A stretch of 64,000 bases of DNA from positions 310,001 through 374,000 of the forward strand of contig CAWDIV010000024.1 in NCBI GenBank assembly GCA_963802355.1, given 5' to 3'. A model generated the notes under the pieces. The model did not search any database. It had not been told where the DNA came from and saw only the letters and a program-made list of their open reading frames with translations. A program made the position numbers and the translations under genes. Source of the stretch: SG8-41 sp963802355 (GTDB lineage: Bacteria > Pseudomonadota > Gammaproteobacteria > Burkholderiales > SG8-41). Each line of letters begins with the position of its first letter. Position 1 is the first letter of the stretch. Positions 1-10,664 of the stretch are shown here, one piece after another.

Positions 1-2
1 TT

Positions 3-589
<587 letters not shown>

Positions 590-593
<4 letters not shown>

Positions 594-2458
594 AACGGCG
601 CCACGATATGCCGTTCGGTGCAGCCGTCATCGCTCCCGATCTCGTACGTTTCCGCCTGTGGGCTCCTGCCGCCGGGACCGTCGAACTCTGCCTCGAACCG
701 GGTGATGACGAGATGCTCCTGCCGATGACACGGCTTCCCGGGGGATGGTTCGGGCTCGACCAAGGATGCACGGCTCGACCGACGCGCTACCTCTACCGCA
801 TCGACGGCGGCTTGAAAGTCCCCGATCCCGCATCCCGCTACAACCCGTTCGACGTCCATGGCGCGAGCGAGGTCATCGCTGCCGGCGATTTCGATTGGCA
901 CGACACCGGCTGGAAGGGACGGCCGTGGCAGGAAGCGGTGATTTACGAGTTGCACGTAGGGACATTCACCGGCGAAGGCATCTATCGCGGCGTCGAGGGG
1001 AGACTCGATTATCTCGCGGCGCTCGGCGTGACGGCGGTCGAGCTGATGCCGCTCGCCGACTTTCCCGGGCGTCGTGGCTGGGGCTACGATGGCGTGCTTC
1101 CGTTCGCGCCCGACGCCGCGTATGGCCGGCCCGAGGACCTCAAGCGGCTCGTGCAAGCCGCGCACCAGCGCGGCCTGATGGTATTCATCGATGTGGTCTA
1201 CAACCATTTCGGCCCGGAAGGAAACTATCTGCACCTCTACGCGCCGCAGTTCTTCACCGACCGCCATCACACGCCGTGGGGGGCAGCCATCAACTTCGAT
1301 GGACCCGATAGCCGCGTCGTCCGGGATTTTTTCATACACAACGCCTTGTACTGGCTGGAGGAGTTCCACGTCGATGGGCTGCGCCTCGACGCCGTCCACG
1401 CCATCCACGACGAATCGAATCCCGACATCCTCACCGAGCTTGCAAGCGCGGTCGAGCGCGGTCCCGGCCGCGAGCGCCACGTTCATCTGGTGCTGGAGAA
1501 CGACTTGAACAACGCGCGCCTTCTGGCGCGGGATGCGGACGGCCGTCCGCAGCACTACGTCGCCCAATGGAATGACGACATCCATCACGCTTTCCATGTT
1601 CTTCTCACCGGCGAGGCGGACGGCTATTACGCCGACTTCAGCCGGGATCCCATCAAGCTGATCGGTCGGTGTCTCACGGAGGGATACGCCTATCAGGGCG
1701 AGCCTTCGGCATTTCGCGGCGGCGAATCGCGGGGAGAGCCCAGCGCTAGCTTGCCCCTCGAGGCGTTCGTATCGTATCTCCAGAACCACGACCAGGTGGG
1801 TAACCGCGCTCTTGGCGAACGGTTGACGCAGCTCGTGGAACCCAGGGCCCTCGCCGCCGCGGCCGTCATCGTGCTGCTCGCGCCATCGCCGCCGCTCGTC
1901 TTCATGGGCGAGGAGTTCGGCGCCGCCACGCCCTTTCTATTCTTCTGCGATTTCGGCGATGAATTGAGCGCCGCCGTGCGCGAAGGCAGACGCAAGGAAT
2001 TTGCGCGCTTCCCGCAATTCCAGGACCCGGCAGCCGCTGCGGCGATACCGGATCCGTGCGCGGCGGGGACTTTCGAGCGTTCCAGGCTGGATTGGGGCAG
2101 CATCGTCCAGCCACCTCATGCGCAATGGCTGGCCCTCTATCGCCGCCTGCTGGCGTTGCGCCATCGCGACATCGTTCCCCTTCTCGGCGCAATGCACGGC
2201 CAGGAGCGGTCGTTCTCGAAGTGCGGTGAACGCGGCCTCCACGTACGGTGGCGGGCCGGCGCCGGCACTGACCTCGTGTTGTTGGCCAATCTGGGCAGCA
2301 CTCCGCAACCGGCGCCGAATCTTCCCGCAGGCCGTCTCATCTACTCCACGGAAACAACGTCCCCAGCTTCAGACAACACTCTGCCGCCTTGGTCGGCGAC
2401 GTGGCTGATTAACGAACGGGCCGAAGGTGTCAGGAACCTTAGCGTTCAGGGTTCCTGA
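590..2458 (+). CDS. treZ: Malto-oligosyltrehalose trehalohydrolase TreZ
   Basis: A 622-residue GH13 enzyme that releases trehalose from the end of maltooligosyl-trehalose, the second step of the TreY-TreZ route. The N-terminal CBM48-like domain (FRLWAPAAGTVELCLEPGD) is followed by the barrel. RLDAVHAIHD holds the likely nucleophile Asp267, LVLENDLNN the acid/base Glu303, and QNHDQVGNRALGERL Asp401; these assignments follow characterised TreZ enzymes. The start overlaps the glgX stop (ATGA); Met7 is an alternative start. The last ten residues (GVRNLSVQGS) and the stop codon are encoded by an interspersed palindromic repeat, so the original C-terminus was probably altered by repeat insertion, or the repeat is used as the operon terminator. 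The length is normal for the family. Confidence 0.96.
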
Positions 2459-2500
2459 CACCTTACCTTCCCGTTCCCCCCGCACCCCCCGTCGTAAAAT
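2414..2500. repeat. Interspersed palindromic repeat, copy 1 (REP-like hairpin)
   Basis: A perfect 15-bp inverted repeat, AAGGTGTCAGGAACC at 2424-2438 and its complement at 2450-2464, flanks an 11-nt loop. An outer pair of arms, GAACGGG (2414-2420) and CCCGTTC (2470-2476), encloses it, followed by a C-rich tail (CCCCCCGCACCCCCCGTCG). The same hairpin recurs at 7725-7765, 31758-31798 and 49267-49307. It spans the treZ stop codon. A strong stem with no clear T-run fits a REP-like element that may also slow or end transcription. Confidence 0.9.
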
Positions 2501-2523
2501 GAAGCAGTACCACTAGAAAGACC

Positions 2524-5500
2524 ATGAGCGCAGATAACTCACTCGACCGGCTGTGCGCCAAGTGCGGAATCGAGTCGGAGTATTCCGACATCTGGGGGCA
2601 GAGCCGCCGCGCGCCGGAAAGCACAAAGTTGAGGCTGCTGCGTGCGATGGGCGTACACATTAACGGCGCCGAGGGCGCAGCGGCTGCATTGACGGAGGTC
2701 GAAGATCGGGAATGGAGCAAGGCGTTGCCCCCCGTCAAAATCCTGCGCGCGGGAGAAGTGCCGCCGCGCCTCGCCCTGACGCTGCCGGAGGTCCGTTTTT
2801 CGGGCGCATACAACTGGCTGCTGACGCTGGAGAGCGGGGAACGCAAGGCGGGGACGTTGCGGCCAGAAGCGTTTCATGCGTTGGAATCCCGTGACATCGC
2901 GGGCGTGCGTCATGCGCGGCGCGCCTTCGACTTGCCCGTCGCGCCCGGTCTCGGCTATCACGCCTTCAGCCTGGTAGAAGCCGGCTCTGGCGCGCTCATT
3001 GCATCCACACAATTGATCGTCTGCCCGGCACGCTGCTTTCAACCCCGGATTCTTGCCGACGGCGGCAGGATCTGGGGACCCGCACTACAGCTTTATGCGC
3101 TCCGCTCCGCACGCAATTGGGGAATCGGGGATCTGGGCGATCTGCGGACGCTCGTGGAGTTCGCCGGTCAGGCGGGAGCGGGCATGGTCGGCGTCAGCCC
3201 ACTGCACGCGCTCTTTCCCGATCGGCCCGACGAGGCGAGCCCCTACCGTCCATCGAACAGGACGCAGCGCAACGTGCTGTACCTCGAGGTCGAGGCGATT
3301 CCCGATTTCGGCGAATGTCCCGCCGCTCGTGAGCGCGTGCAGGCCCCGGAGTTTCAGGCGCGGCTCGAGGCGTTGCGCGGCACCGATTTGGTCGACTATC
3401 CCGGCGCCGCCGCCGCCAAATTCGAAGTGTTCGATTTGCTGTACCAGCATTTCCGCGAGCGGCACCTTGCCCGGGCCAGCGCGCGCGCGAAGGACTTTCG
3501 GGAATTCCAGGCTGCCGGCGGCGAATCGCTGCGGCTGCATGCGCTGTTCGAGGCGCTGCATGAGCATTTTTCCAGAGTGGACCGGGCGGCGTGGGGCTGG
3601 CCCGCATGGCCCGAAGCGTACCGCAGCCCCGCGTCTGACGCGGCGACTCAATTTGGTCGCGATCATTCCGAGCGCATCGAGTACTCCGAGTACCTGCAGT
3701 GGCAGGCCGAATTGCAGCTCGCCGCGGTCGTGGAGCGTTCACACGCACTGGGGTTTCCGATCGGGCTGTATCAGGATCTGGCCGTCGGGGTGAACCCCGG
3801 CGGCGCCGAGACGTGGACCTATTCCGGTCTGCATGCGCTCGACGCCCGCATCGGCGCTCCGCCAGACGAGTTCAATCTGAAAGGCCAGGAATGGGGATTG
3901 CCGCCGTGGATTCCGCAGCGTCTGACCGACTCCGGCTACGCGCCCTTTATTGCAACCCTGCGCAGCTGCATGCGGCACGCCGGTGCGCTGCGCATCGATC
4001 ACGTGATGGGATTGATGAGGTTGTTCTGGATCCCCGCGGGGGCGGGCCCCGAAAACGGGACTTATGTCGCCTACCCGTTTCCCGACTTGCTGGAGATATT
4101 GGCGCTCGAAAGCCAGCGCAACCGTTGCCTCGTCATCGGTGAGGATCTTGGAACGGTTCCTGATGCCGTGCGCACGGCGACGGCGGCGGTCGGCATGCTG
4201 TCGTACCGACCGATGTACTTCGAGCGAACCGACCACGCCGAATTCAAGCCGCCCGAAGCCTACCTCCGCGACGCCGTGGTCACGGTCAGCACACACGATC
4301 TTCCAACCCTGAAAGGCTACTGGCGCGGCGCCGACCTCGCTGCGCGAGCGGCACTGGGATTGTTCCCTACCGAGGAAATGCGCGCAGCGCAGGTAGCGGC
4401 ACGCGCCCACGACCGGAGACACCTGCTTGCCGCGGTGGAACGCGCGGGGCTCGTTTCCGCGGAGGTGGCCGCCGAGGCCGCGGTCCGGCAGGACTTGGAT
4501 GACACACTGGTACAGGCAGTACACGCGTTCGTCGCCCGTACCCCCGCGAAGATCCTGACGGTACAGCTCGAAGACCTTGTCGGCCAGCTCGAGCAGGTCA
4601 ACCTGCCGGGCACGACCGACGACCGCTACCCCAACTGGCGGCGCAAGCTGCCCTCCACGATTGAGATCTTGACAACGCATCCCGCCGTGACCGCTCTCAT
4701 CCGCGTCCTGCGCGAGGAACGGGGATCCAAGCCGGCTGGCCGCCCGCAAGCAGGTGCACGCGATAAGGACACGCGCCTGACGGCCATAAGCATTCCGCGT
4801 GCGACGTATCGGCTGCAATTTCACAAGGGATTCACCTTCGCTCAGGCAACCGAGCTCGTCCCCTATCTGGCGGCGCTCGGCGTGAGCCACATCTACGCAT
4901 CGCCCTACCTCAAGGCCCGGCCGGGCAGCACGCACGGCTACGACATCACGGATCACAACGCATTCAATCCGGAGATCGGCAGCGTCGAGGATTTCGAGCG
5001 CTTCGCCGCGGCGCTCCAACGGCACGGCATGGGGCAGCTCATCGATCTGGTGCCGAATCACATGGGGGTGATGGAGGCGGACAACGCCTGGTGGCTCGAT
5101 GTCCTGGAGAACGGCCCGGCATCGAAGTACGCGAGCTACTTCGATATCGAATGGGAGCCCCTGACGGAAGAGCTGCGCGGCAAGGTGCTCATCCCCATAC
5201 TGGGCGATCCGTACAGCAAGGTCCTCGAGACCGGCGGCCTGAAGCTCGCGTTCGATGCGGCAGCGGGGGAATTGAGCATTTCCTACGAAAAGCACCGTCT
5301 TCCACTGGATCCGCGGGAGTATCCCCGCGTCACCGGGCTCGCCGTCGAGCGCCTCGACAGGGAGCTCGGAAAGAAGCATCCGTGGCTGCAGGAGCTCCTC
5401 CGGCTGAATGCCGCGCTCGACCGGCTGCCCCGGCGCGATGAGCTCAACCCGGAGAAAACGCTGGAGCGCAACCGTGACAAGGAAGCACGCAAACGCCAGC

Positions 5501-7689
5501 TCGCGGAGCTGTGCGTCCGCTCCCCGGAGATCCGGCGCTTCATCGAGGACAATATCGCCAGCGTCAACGGACGACCCGGAGAACCTGCGAGCTTCGATCG
5601 GCTGCACGAGTTGATCGAAGCCCAGGCCTACCGGCTTGCCCACTGGCGCGTGGCCTCGGACGACATCAATTACCGGCGGTTTTTCGACATCAACGACCTC
5701 GCCGCGCTGCGCATGGAAAGCCCGGAGGTATTCGAGGAAACTCACCGCCTCGTTTTCAAGCTTCTGGACGAGGGCAAGGTCGATGCCCTGCGCATCGACC
5801 ATCCAGACGGTCTGTACGATCCACCGCAGTACTTCGAGCGGCTGCAGACCCGGGCGCGAGCAAAAGTCTCCGGGCGGCCCGATATAGAAGTAGCCGGCAA
5901 TGTGTACATCGCCCTCGAAAAGATCCTCGCCGAGCACGAGCGGCTCCCCGAGCACTGGCCGGTGCACGGGACGACCGGTTATCGCTTTCTCAACGTCGTG
6001 AACGGGCTGTTCGTAGATGGCGCGGCCGAGGCAAGAATGGACCGGATCTACGCCGCGTTCATCGGCCAGCGCATGAACTACGACGCGCTCCTTCGCCAAA
6101 CCAAGATAATGATCATGACCGCAGCGCTGACGAGCGAGCTGAACGTGCTCGCCAACGCCCTGAATCGCATTGCCAAGGCCGATCGCCGCAACCGTGATTT
6201 CACTCTCAACAGTCTGCGGCGAGCGCTGGTCGAGATCGTGGCGTCGTTTCCGGTCTACCGCACCTACGCGACGGTGGACGGGGTGCGCAGCGAGGACCGC
6301 CGCTACCTCGAGTGGGCGGTGGCGCTTGCCAGAAAACGCAGCCCGATTGCGAACACCGGTGTGTTCGATTTCATACGCGCCGTCCTGACCGGCGCTGCGG
6401 CAGGCGCGGACGCGGGCTACCGCGAGCTCGCCGGAAATTTCATCGGCCGCTTTCAGCAGTTCACCGCCCCCGTCATGGCCAAGTCCATGGAGGACACGTC
6501 GTTCTACACCTATAACCGGCTCGCCTCGTTAACCGAAGTCGGCGGCGATCCGCGCACATTCGGATTTTCGCTGAATGCGTTTCACGCCGCCTCGCAGGAC
6601 CGCGCGAAGACCTGGCCGCATACGATGCTCGCGACCTCCACGCACGACAACAAGCGCGCCGAGGACGTTCGCGCCCGCATCAACGTGCTCTCAGAAATGC
6701 CCGCGGCGTGGCGCCTCGCGCTGCGACGCTGGAGCCGCCTGAATGTCCGCAAGAAGACTGCGATTTCCGGCGAGCCTGCGCCCTCCCCCAACGACGAATA
6801 CCTGCTCTATCAGACGCTGCTCGGAGCCTGGCCGCCCGGCGCCATCGATCAGGCGGGACTGGATGCGTTCCGCGAGCGCATCCAGGGCTACATGCTGAAG
6901 GCGGTCCGCGAGGCAAAAGTGCAAACGAGCTGGGTGAACCCGAACGAGGAATATGAGCGGGCGCTGTCGGGTTTCGTGGATGCGCTGCTGAAGTCCGTGA
7001 AGCGGAATCCGTTTCTCACCGATTTTCTCCCCGCCCAGAAGCGCATTGCCCGCTACGGCATGCTAAATAGCTTGTCGCAGGTGCTGATCAAGTTTATCTC
7101 ACCCGGCGTCCCCGATATCTACCAGGGAAACGAGCTGTGGGACTACTCGCTCGTGGACCCGGACAACCGGCGCCCGGTCGACTACGTCAAGCGCGCCGCG
7201 ATGTTGCGCGAGCTGCAGGCCCTGTTCCCGCCAGCCGGCGGGGGCCCGGCGGCCGATCTCCGGAGGCTGCTCGACTCGATGGAAGACGGGCGCATCAAGC
7301 TCTACCTCACCTGGAAAGCGCTTGCCCTGAGGACTCGGTATCAGGACCTGTTCGAACATGGCGGCTACCTCGCTCTCCCTGCAGCCGGCGAACGGGCCGA
7401 GCACGTATGCGCCTTCGCGCGCGCGCACGAAGGAGTCAAGGTAATCGCTGTCGCGCCGCGGCTCTACTTCGGTCTCACGGACGGAGACGATCGTCTCCAA
7501 CTGGGCGCCGCGATCTGGGGCGATACGCGAATCGCGCTCCCGGAATCGGCAACCGAATACCGCGATGAATTGACCGGCGCCCGATTCAAGCCGGATAAGA
7601 CTAAGGATCAACTCAGACTGCCACTTGCGGATGTGCTTGCGAATTTTCCGGTGGCGCTACTGGTTTCGGACGAAGGAACCAGTAGGTAG
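2524..7689 (+). CDS. Fused 4-alpha-glucanotransferase / maltooligosyl trehalose synthase (MalQ-TreY)
   Basis: A single 1,721-residue frame joins two GH enzymes that are usually separate. Residues 1 to about 735 are amylomaltase MalQ (GH77): SPYRPSNR in the donor-site region, RIDHVMG with nucleophile Asp492, VIGEDLG with acid/base Glu540, and THD at 590-592. After a short charged linker, residues from about 757 to the end are TreY (GH13): RATYRLQFHKGFTF, IDLVPNHMG, RIDHPDGLYDP with Asp1092, Glu1132 in IALEKI, and His1374-Asp1375 in STHDNKR. MalQ would lengthen short maltodextrins and TreY would isomerise the reducing-end bond to make maltooligosyl-trehalose for TreZ. The fusion is intact, with no internal frameshift. 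It ends 75 bases before the convergent glgP stop, with a hairpin between them. Confidence 0.95.
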   Translation: MSADNSLDRLCAKCGIESEYSDIWGQSRRAPESTKLRLLRAMGVHINGAEGAAAALTEVEDREWSKALPPVKILRAGEVPPRLALTLPEVRFSGAYNWLLTLESGERKAGTLRPEAFHALESRDIAGVRHARRAFDLPVAPGLGYHAFSLVEAGSGALIASTQLIVCPARCFQPRILADGGRIWGPALQLYALRSARNWGIGDLGDLRTLVEFAGQAGAGMVGVSPLHALFPDRPDEASPYRPSNRTQRNVLYLEVEAIPDFGECPAARERVQAPEFQARLEALRGTDLVDYPGAAAAKFEVFDLLYQHFRERHLARASARAKDFREFQAAGGESLRLHALFEALHEHFSRVDRAAWGWPAWPEAYRSPASDAATQFGRDHSERIEYSEYLQWQAELQLAAVVERSHALGFPIGLYQDLAVGVNPGGAETWTYSGLHALDARIGAPPDEFNLKGQEWGLPPWIPQRLTDSGYAPFIATLRSCMRHAGALRIDHVMGLMRLFWIPAGAGPENGTYVAYPFPDLLEILALESQRNRCLVIGEDLGTVPDAVRTATAAVGMLSYRPMYFERTDHAEFKPPEAYLRDAVVTVSTHDLPTLKGYWRGADLAARAALGLFPTEEMRAAQVAARAHDRRHLLAAVERAGLVSAEVAAEAAVRQDLDDTLVQAVHAFVARTPAKILTVQLEDLVGQLEQVNLPGTTDDRYPNWRRKLPSTIEILTTHPAVTALIRVLREERGSKPAGRPQAGARDKDTRLTAISIPRATYRLQFHKGFTFAQATELVPYLAALGVSHIYASPYLKARPGSTHGYDITDHNAFNPEIGSVEDFERFAAALQRHGMGQLIDLVPNHMGVMEADNAWWLDVLENGPASKYASYFDIEWEPLTEELRGKVLIPILGDPYSKVLETGGLKLAFDAAAGELSISYEKHRLPLDPREYPRVTGLAVERLDRELGKKHPWLQELLRLNAALDRLPRRDELNPEKTLERNRDKEARKRQLAELCVRSPEIRRFIEDNIASVNGRPGEPASFDRLHELIEAQAYRLAHWRVASDDINYRRFFDINDLAALRMESPEVFEETHRLVFKLLDEGKVDALRIDHPDGLYDPPQYFERLQTRARAKVSGRPDIEVAGNVYIALEKILAEHERLPEHWPVHGTTGYRFLNVVNGLFVDGAAEARMDRIYAAFIGQRMNYDALLRQTKIMIMTAALTSELNVLANALNRIAKADRRNRDFTLNSLRRALVEIVASFPVYRTYATVDGVRSEDRRYLEWAVALARKRSPIANTGVFDFIRAVLTGAAAGADAGYRELAGNFIGRFQQFTAPVMAKSMEDTSFYTYNRLASLTEVGGDPRTFGFSLNAFHAASQDRAKTWPHTMLATSTHDNKRAEDVRARINVLSEMPAAWRLALRRWSRLNVRKKTAISGEPAPSPNDEYLLYQTLLGAWPPGAIDQAGLDAFRERIQGYMLKAVREAKVQTSWVNPNEEYERALSGFVDALLKSVKRNPFLTDFLPAQKRIARYGMLNSLSQVLIKFISPGVPDIYQGNELWDYSLVDPDNRRPVDYVKRAAMLRELQALFPPAGGGPAADLRRLLDSMEDGRIKLYLTWKALALRTRYQDLFEHGGYLALPAAGERAEHVCAFARAHEGVKVIAVAPRLYFGLTDGDDRLQLGAAIWGDTRIALPESATEYRDELTGARFKPDKTKDQLRLPLADVLANFPVALLVSDEGTSR

Positions 7690-7724
7690 AGTCAGGCGTA
7701 AATAGTTATTACGGAACGGGCCCC

Positions 7725-7765
7725 AGGGTGTCAGGAACCTTAGAGCTGAGGGTTCCTGACACCCT
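7725..7765. repeat. Interspersed palindromic repeat, copy 2, between convergent treY and glgP
   Basis: A perfect 15-bp stem (AGGGTGTCAGGAACC, 7725-7739, with its complement at 7751-7765) and an 11-nt loop. It lies exactly between the convergent ends of the malQ-treY fusion and glgP, and overlaps the first two bases of the glgP stop anticodon strand. The upstream flank AATAGTTATT (7701-7710) also occurs beside copy 4 near 49,240. The position fits a bidirectional terminator, but there is no long T-run. Confidence 0.88.
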
Positions 7766-10316
7766 AGATCCAGAGCATTAGTCCCAGCTCGAACGGATGG
7801 GTCAGCAACTCGTGACGGGGATAAACCCGGATGCGGTAGTCCAGCTTGCCGCACACCTCGGGCTTTAGCTCGAGTGTGAAACGATGCTCGCTCGTCCCGG
7901 CAATCGGACCGCTCACCGCGAACTCGTGACGGTCCCGCGCCTGGCCGGGTTCGTGCAGGCGCGTCAGGAGCAGCTCGACGACCACATCGCCAGGCAGCAG
8001 CCCGTTCAAGTTGACGGCGACTTCGACGGGAACGCTCTCGCCGAACTCGATGCGGCGCTGGGGGGTGTCCAGGCGCCGCACGGCGACGCCGGGCCACGCG
8101 CCGCGCACGCGCGCCTTCCACTCCGCCACTTTCTTCGCGCCGTCGAAATTGCGATCGGAGTAACGCCGGCCCTGCGCGGAAGCCGTCACGTAAAACTTCG
8201 TCACGTACTGGTTCAGCATGCGCGTCGCGCTGAATTCCGGCAGCAGCGAGGCCATGGAACGCTTGGCCATGGCGATCCATTCCTGCGAATAACCCGTGCT
8301 GGCGCGGTTATAGAAAAGCGGGATCAGTTGGTCCTGCAGGATTCCATACAACGTCCGCACCTCCTCGCGATCGCGCCGTTCCGGCTCCAGCGCCGGGGAA
8401 GCCGGCTTGATCGCCCAGCCGTTGCCTCGCTCGTAGCCCTCGTCCCACCAGCCGTCGAGCACCGACAGATTGATGACGCCGTTCATTCCCGCCTTCATGC
8501 CCGACGTGCCGGACGCTTCCATCGGATAAACGGGATTGTTGAGCCAGATATCCACGCCGGAAACGAGCCGGCGGGCGAAATGCAGGTCGTAGCCCTCCAC
8601 GAGCAGGATCCTGCCTTCGAATTCAGGGGTGCGCGCGACGCGGGTGATGGTGCGGATCAGATTCTGTCCGGGTTCGTCGGCGGGATGGGCCTTGCCCGAG
8701 AAAATGAACAGCAGCGGACGTTGCAGGTCGCTCACCATCTTATGCAGTGCGTCGAGGTCGCTAAACAGCAGTGTCGCCCGCTTATAGGTTGCGAAACGCC
8801 GTCCGAAACCGATCGTGAGCACGTTCGGATTGTCGGGGTCGGCGAAACGCAGCAACCGGTCGAGCTGCGACTCGCTGCCCTGGTTGCGAAAATGCTGCTG
8901 CCGCACCCGGTGCCGCACCATGTGCAGCAGCTGCGCCTTCAGATACTGGCGCACGCTCCAGAAGAGGTGGTCCGGAATGTCGCGGACCTTTTCCCAAGTA
9001 GCCGCATCATCCAGGCGGCGCAACCAGCCGATGCCCAGGAAGCGGTCGAAAGCATCCCCCCACTCCGGGGCGAGAAAGGTGGGGATATGTACGCCGTTCG
9101 TGATGTACGTGATGGGGTTTTCCTCGGTGGGGATCTGCGGCCAGAGATGACTCAGCATGCGTGAGGTCACGCCGCCGTGTATGCGCGAGACTCCATTGTG
9201 ATAGCGCGAGCCGCGTATGGCGAGCGTGGTCATGTTGAAGTCGGCGCCGCCGGGCGGCTGGGCGAGCGCCATGACCTTGTCGACCGCGATGCCCAACTCG
9301 GCGCAATAGCTCTCGAGATAGGGCACTATCGCCTTCGGCGCGAATTGATCGTGCCCGGCGGGAACCGCGGTGTGGGTGGTGAAGACCGTGCTCGCCGCGA
9401 CCGCTTCGAGCGCGCTGTCGAAATCGGGGCCGTTGCGCATCAGGTTTCTGATGCGTTCCAGGATCAGGAAGGCCGCGTGCCCTTCGTTGATGTGCCACAC
9501 CGTTGGGCGCAGGCCCATCGCCGCCAGCGCGCGCACGCCCCCCGCTCCCAGGATCATCTCCTGATCGATGCGGGTCGTCTGATCTCCTCCGTACAGTCGA
9601 TGCGCGATGTTCCGGTCATGCTCGCTGTTCTCCGGCAGCTCGGTGTCGAGCAAGAAGAGGCCGACGTGCCCGATGCGCGCTTGCCACACTTTGGCCCGGA
9701 CTTCGCGGCCGGGAAGCGCCACGCCGACGTACAGTTCCGAGCCGTTCTCGAGCTGGACCGGCGTGATCGGCAGGTCGTCGAACTCCGAATCGAAGTAATC
9801 GGCGCGCTGGTTGCCCTCGCTGTCGATGCTCTGTACGAAATAACCTTGCTTGTACAACAAGCCGATTCCCACGAACGGCAGCTGGCTATCGCTTGCCGCC
9901 TTGCAATGGTCCCCGGCGAGAATTCCCAATCCGCCCGAATAGATCGGCAGGCTTTCGTGGAAGCCGAACTCCGCACAGAAGTACGCGATCAGGTCTCCTT
10001 GCGCGAAAAGCGTCGGGTTCTGCTTGGGCAGCGGCTCGGAGTGATACGAGTCAAAAGCCGACAGCACCCGGTTGAAACTGTCCAGGAACACCGGGTCCGC
10101 CGCCGCCGCCGTCAGCCGTTCCTCGTCGAGCCGCTTCAGCATCGCCTTCGGGTTGTGGCCGACGGCGTCCCATAGCGCCGGATTCAATCTCGCAAACAGC
10201 GCGCGCGTCGCGCGGTCCCAGCTGTACCACAGATTTCCGGCCAGCTGCTCGAGCCGCAGCAGGCGCCGCGGAATCCGGGGATTGACTTCCAGTGAGTAGG
10301 AGGTAGGCTGCGGCAT
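7764..10316 (-). CDS. glgP: Alpha-glucan phosphorylase GlgP
   Basis: An 850-residue phosphorylase that cleaves alpha-1,4-glucan ends with phosphate to give glucose 1-phosphate. It belongs to the short-insert bacterial/archaeal alpha-glucan phosphorylase family: LAGNLWYSWDR near the N-terminus, SGGLGILAGDH, WHINEGHAAF, YITNGVH, and the pyridoxal-phosphate lysine region EASGTSGMKAGMNG followed by LSVLDGWWDEGY. The ATG at 10316 starts the conserved part (MPQPTSYSLEVNPRIPRR). A GTG 60 bases further upstream would add an unlikely Phe/Tyr-rich leader. It runs convergently to the treZ/malQ-treY operon and is separated from it by a palindromic repeat. It supplies or competes for the same malto-oligosaccharide pool as the trehalose enzymes. 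Confidence 0.96.
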   Translation of the reverse strand: MPQPTSYSLEVNPRIPRRLLRLEQLAGNLWYSWDRATRALFARLNPALWDAVGHNPKAMLKRLDEERLTAAAADPVFLDSFNRVLSAFDSYHSEPLPKQNPTLFAQGDLIAYFCAEFGFHESLPIYSGGLGILAGDHCKAASDSQLPFVGIGLLYKQGYFVQSIDSEGNQRADYFDSEFDDLPITPVQLENGSELYVGVALPGREVRAKVWQARIGHVGLFLLDTELPENSEHDRNIAHRLYGGDQTTRIDQEMILGAGGVRALAAMGLRPTVWHINEGHAAFLILERIRNLMRNGPDFDSALEAVAASTVFTTHTAVPAGHDQFAPKAIVPYLESYCAELGIAVDKVMALAQPPGGADFNMTTLAIRGSRYHNGVSRIHGGVTSRMLSHLWPQIPTEENPITYITNGVHIPTFLAPEWGDAFDRFLGIGWLRRLDDAATWEKVRDIPDHLFWSVRQYLKAQLLHMVRHRVRQQHFRNQGSESQLDRLLRFADPDNPNVLTIGFGRRFATYKRATLLFSDLDALHKMVSDLQRPLLFIFSGKAHPADEPGQNLIRTITRVARTPEFEGRILLVEGYDLHFARRLVSGVDIWLNNPVYPMEASGTSGMKAGMNGVINLSVLDGWWDEGYERGNGWAIKPASPALEPERRDREEVRTLYGILQDQLIPLFYNRASTGYSQEWIAMAKRSMASLLPEFSATRMLNQYVTKFYVTASAQGRRYSDRNFDGAKKVAEWKARVRGAWPGVAVRRLDTPQRRIEFGESVPVEVAVNLNGLLPGDVVVELLLTRLHEPGQARDRHEFAVSGPIAGTSEHRFTLELKPEVCGKLDYRIRVYPRHELLTHPFELGLMLWI

Positions 10317-10419
10317 GGCTACGCAATCAAAAAAATACTGCGTGCTGAACGGCGCCCATCGCGTCCGTTCCAACACGCAGAATCAAAGCGGCGACTGCGC
10401 CACTCTTCAATTCGATAAC

Positions 10420-10496
10420 TGGTAGGCGCGATTGGAGTCGAACCAACGACCTCATCCATGTCAAGGATGCGCTCTAACCAGCTGAGCTACGCGCCT
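10420..10496 (-). tRNA. tRNA-Val(GAC)
   Basis: Read on the minus strand, the 77 bases form a full cloverleaf: acceptor AGGCGCG/CGCGCCT, D-arm TAGCTCAGCTGGTTAGAGC, anticodon loop TGACATG (anticodon GAC, valine), T-arm GTTGG-TTCGACT-CCAAT and an encoded ACCA tail. It stands alone, 104 bases upstream of the glgP start on the same strand. Confidence 0.96.
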
Positions 10497-10664
10497 GGAG
10501 CGAAATTGTAGCGGAACTGCACAGTGCATACAAACGACGGCAATGGCGTGAAGCGATCGCGAGACTGGATGCGCTCGTCTGCGTTTTCGGGAGAGCGCTG
10601 TATTGTGCATTCATTTCAGAAATCGTGGGGACTGCTTCTTGTGAAATTCACGATTGTGTGCGTA

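Noticed and set aside
3739..6099. 786-codon open frame on the minus strand opposite malQ-treY
   Set aside because: High-GC codon bias leaves the opposite strand open; the plus strand has clear GH77 and GH13 motifs, the minus frame has none.
7884..9164. 426-codon plus-strand frame opposite glgP
   Set aside because: Shadow of the phosphorylase; low-complexity Arg/His-rich composition.
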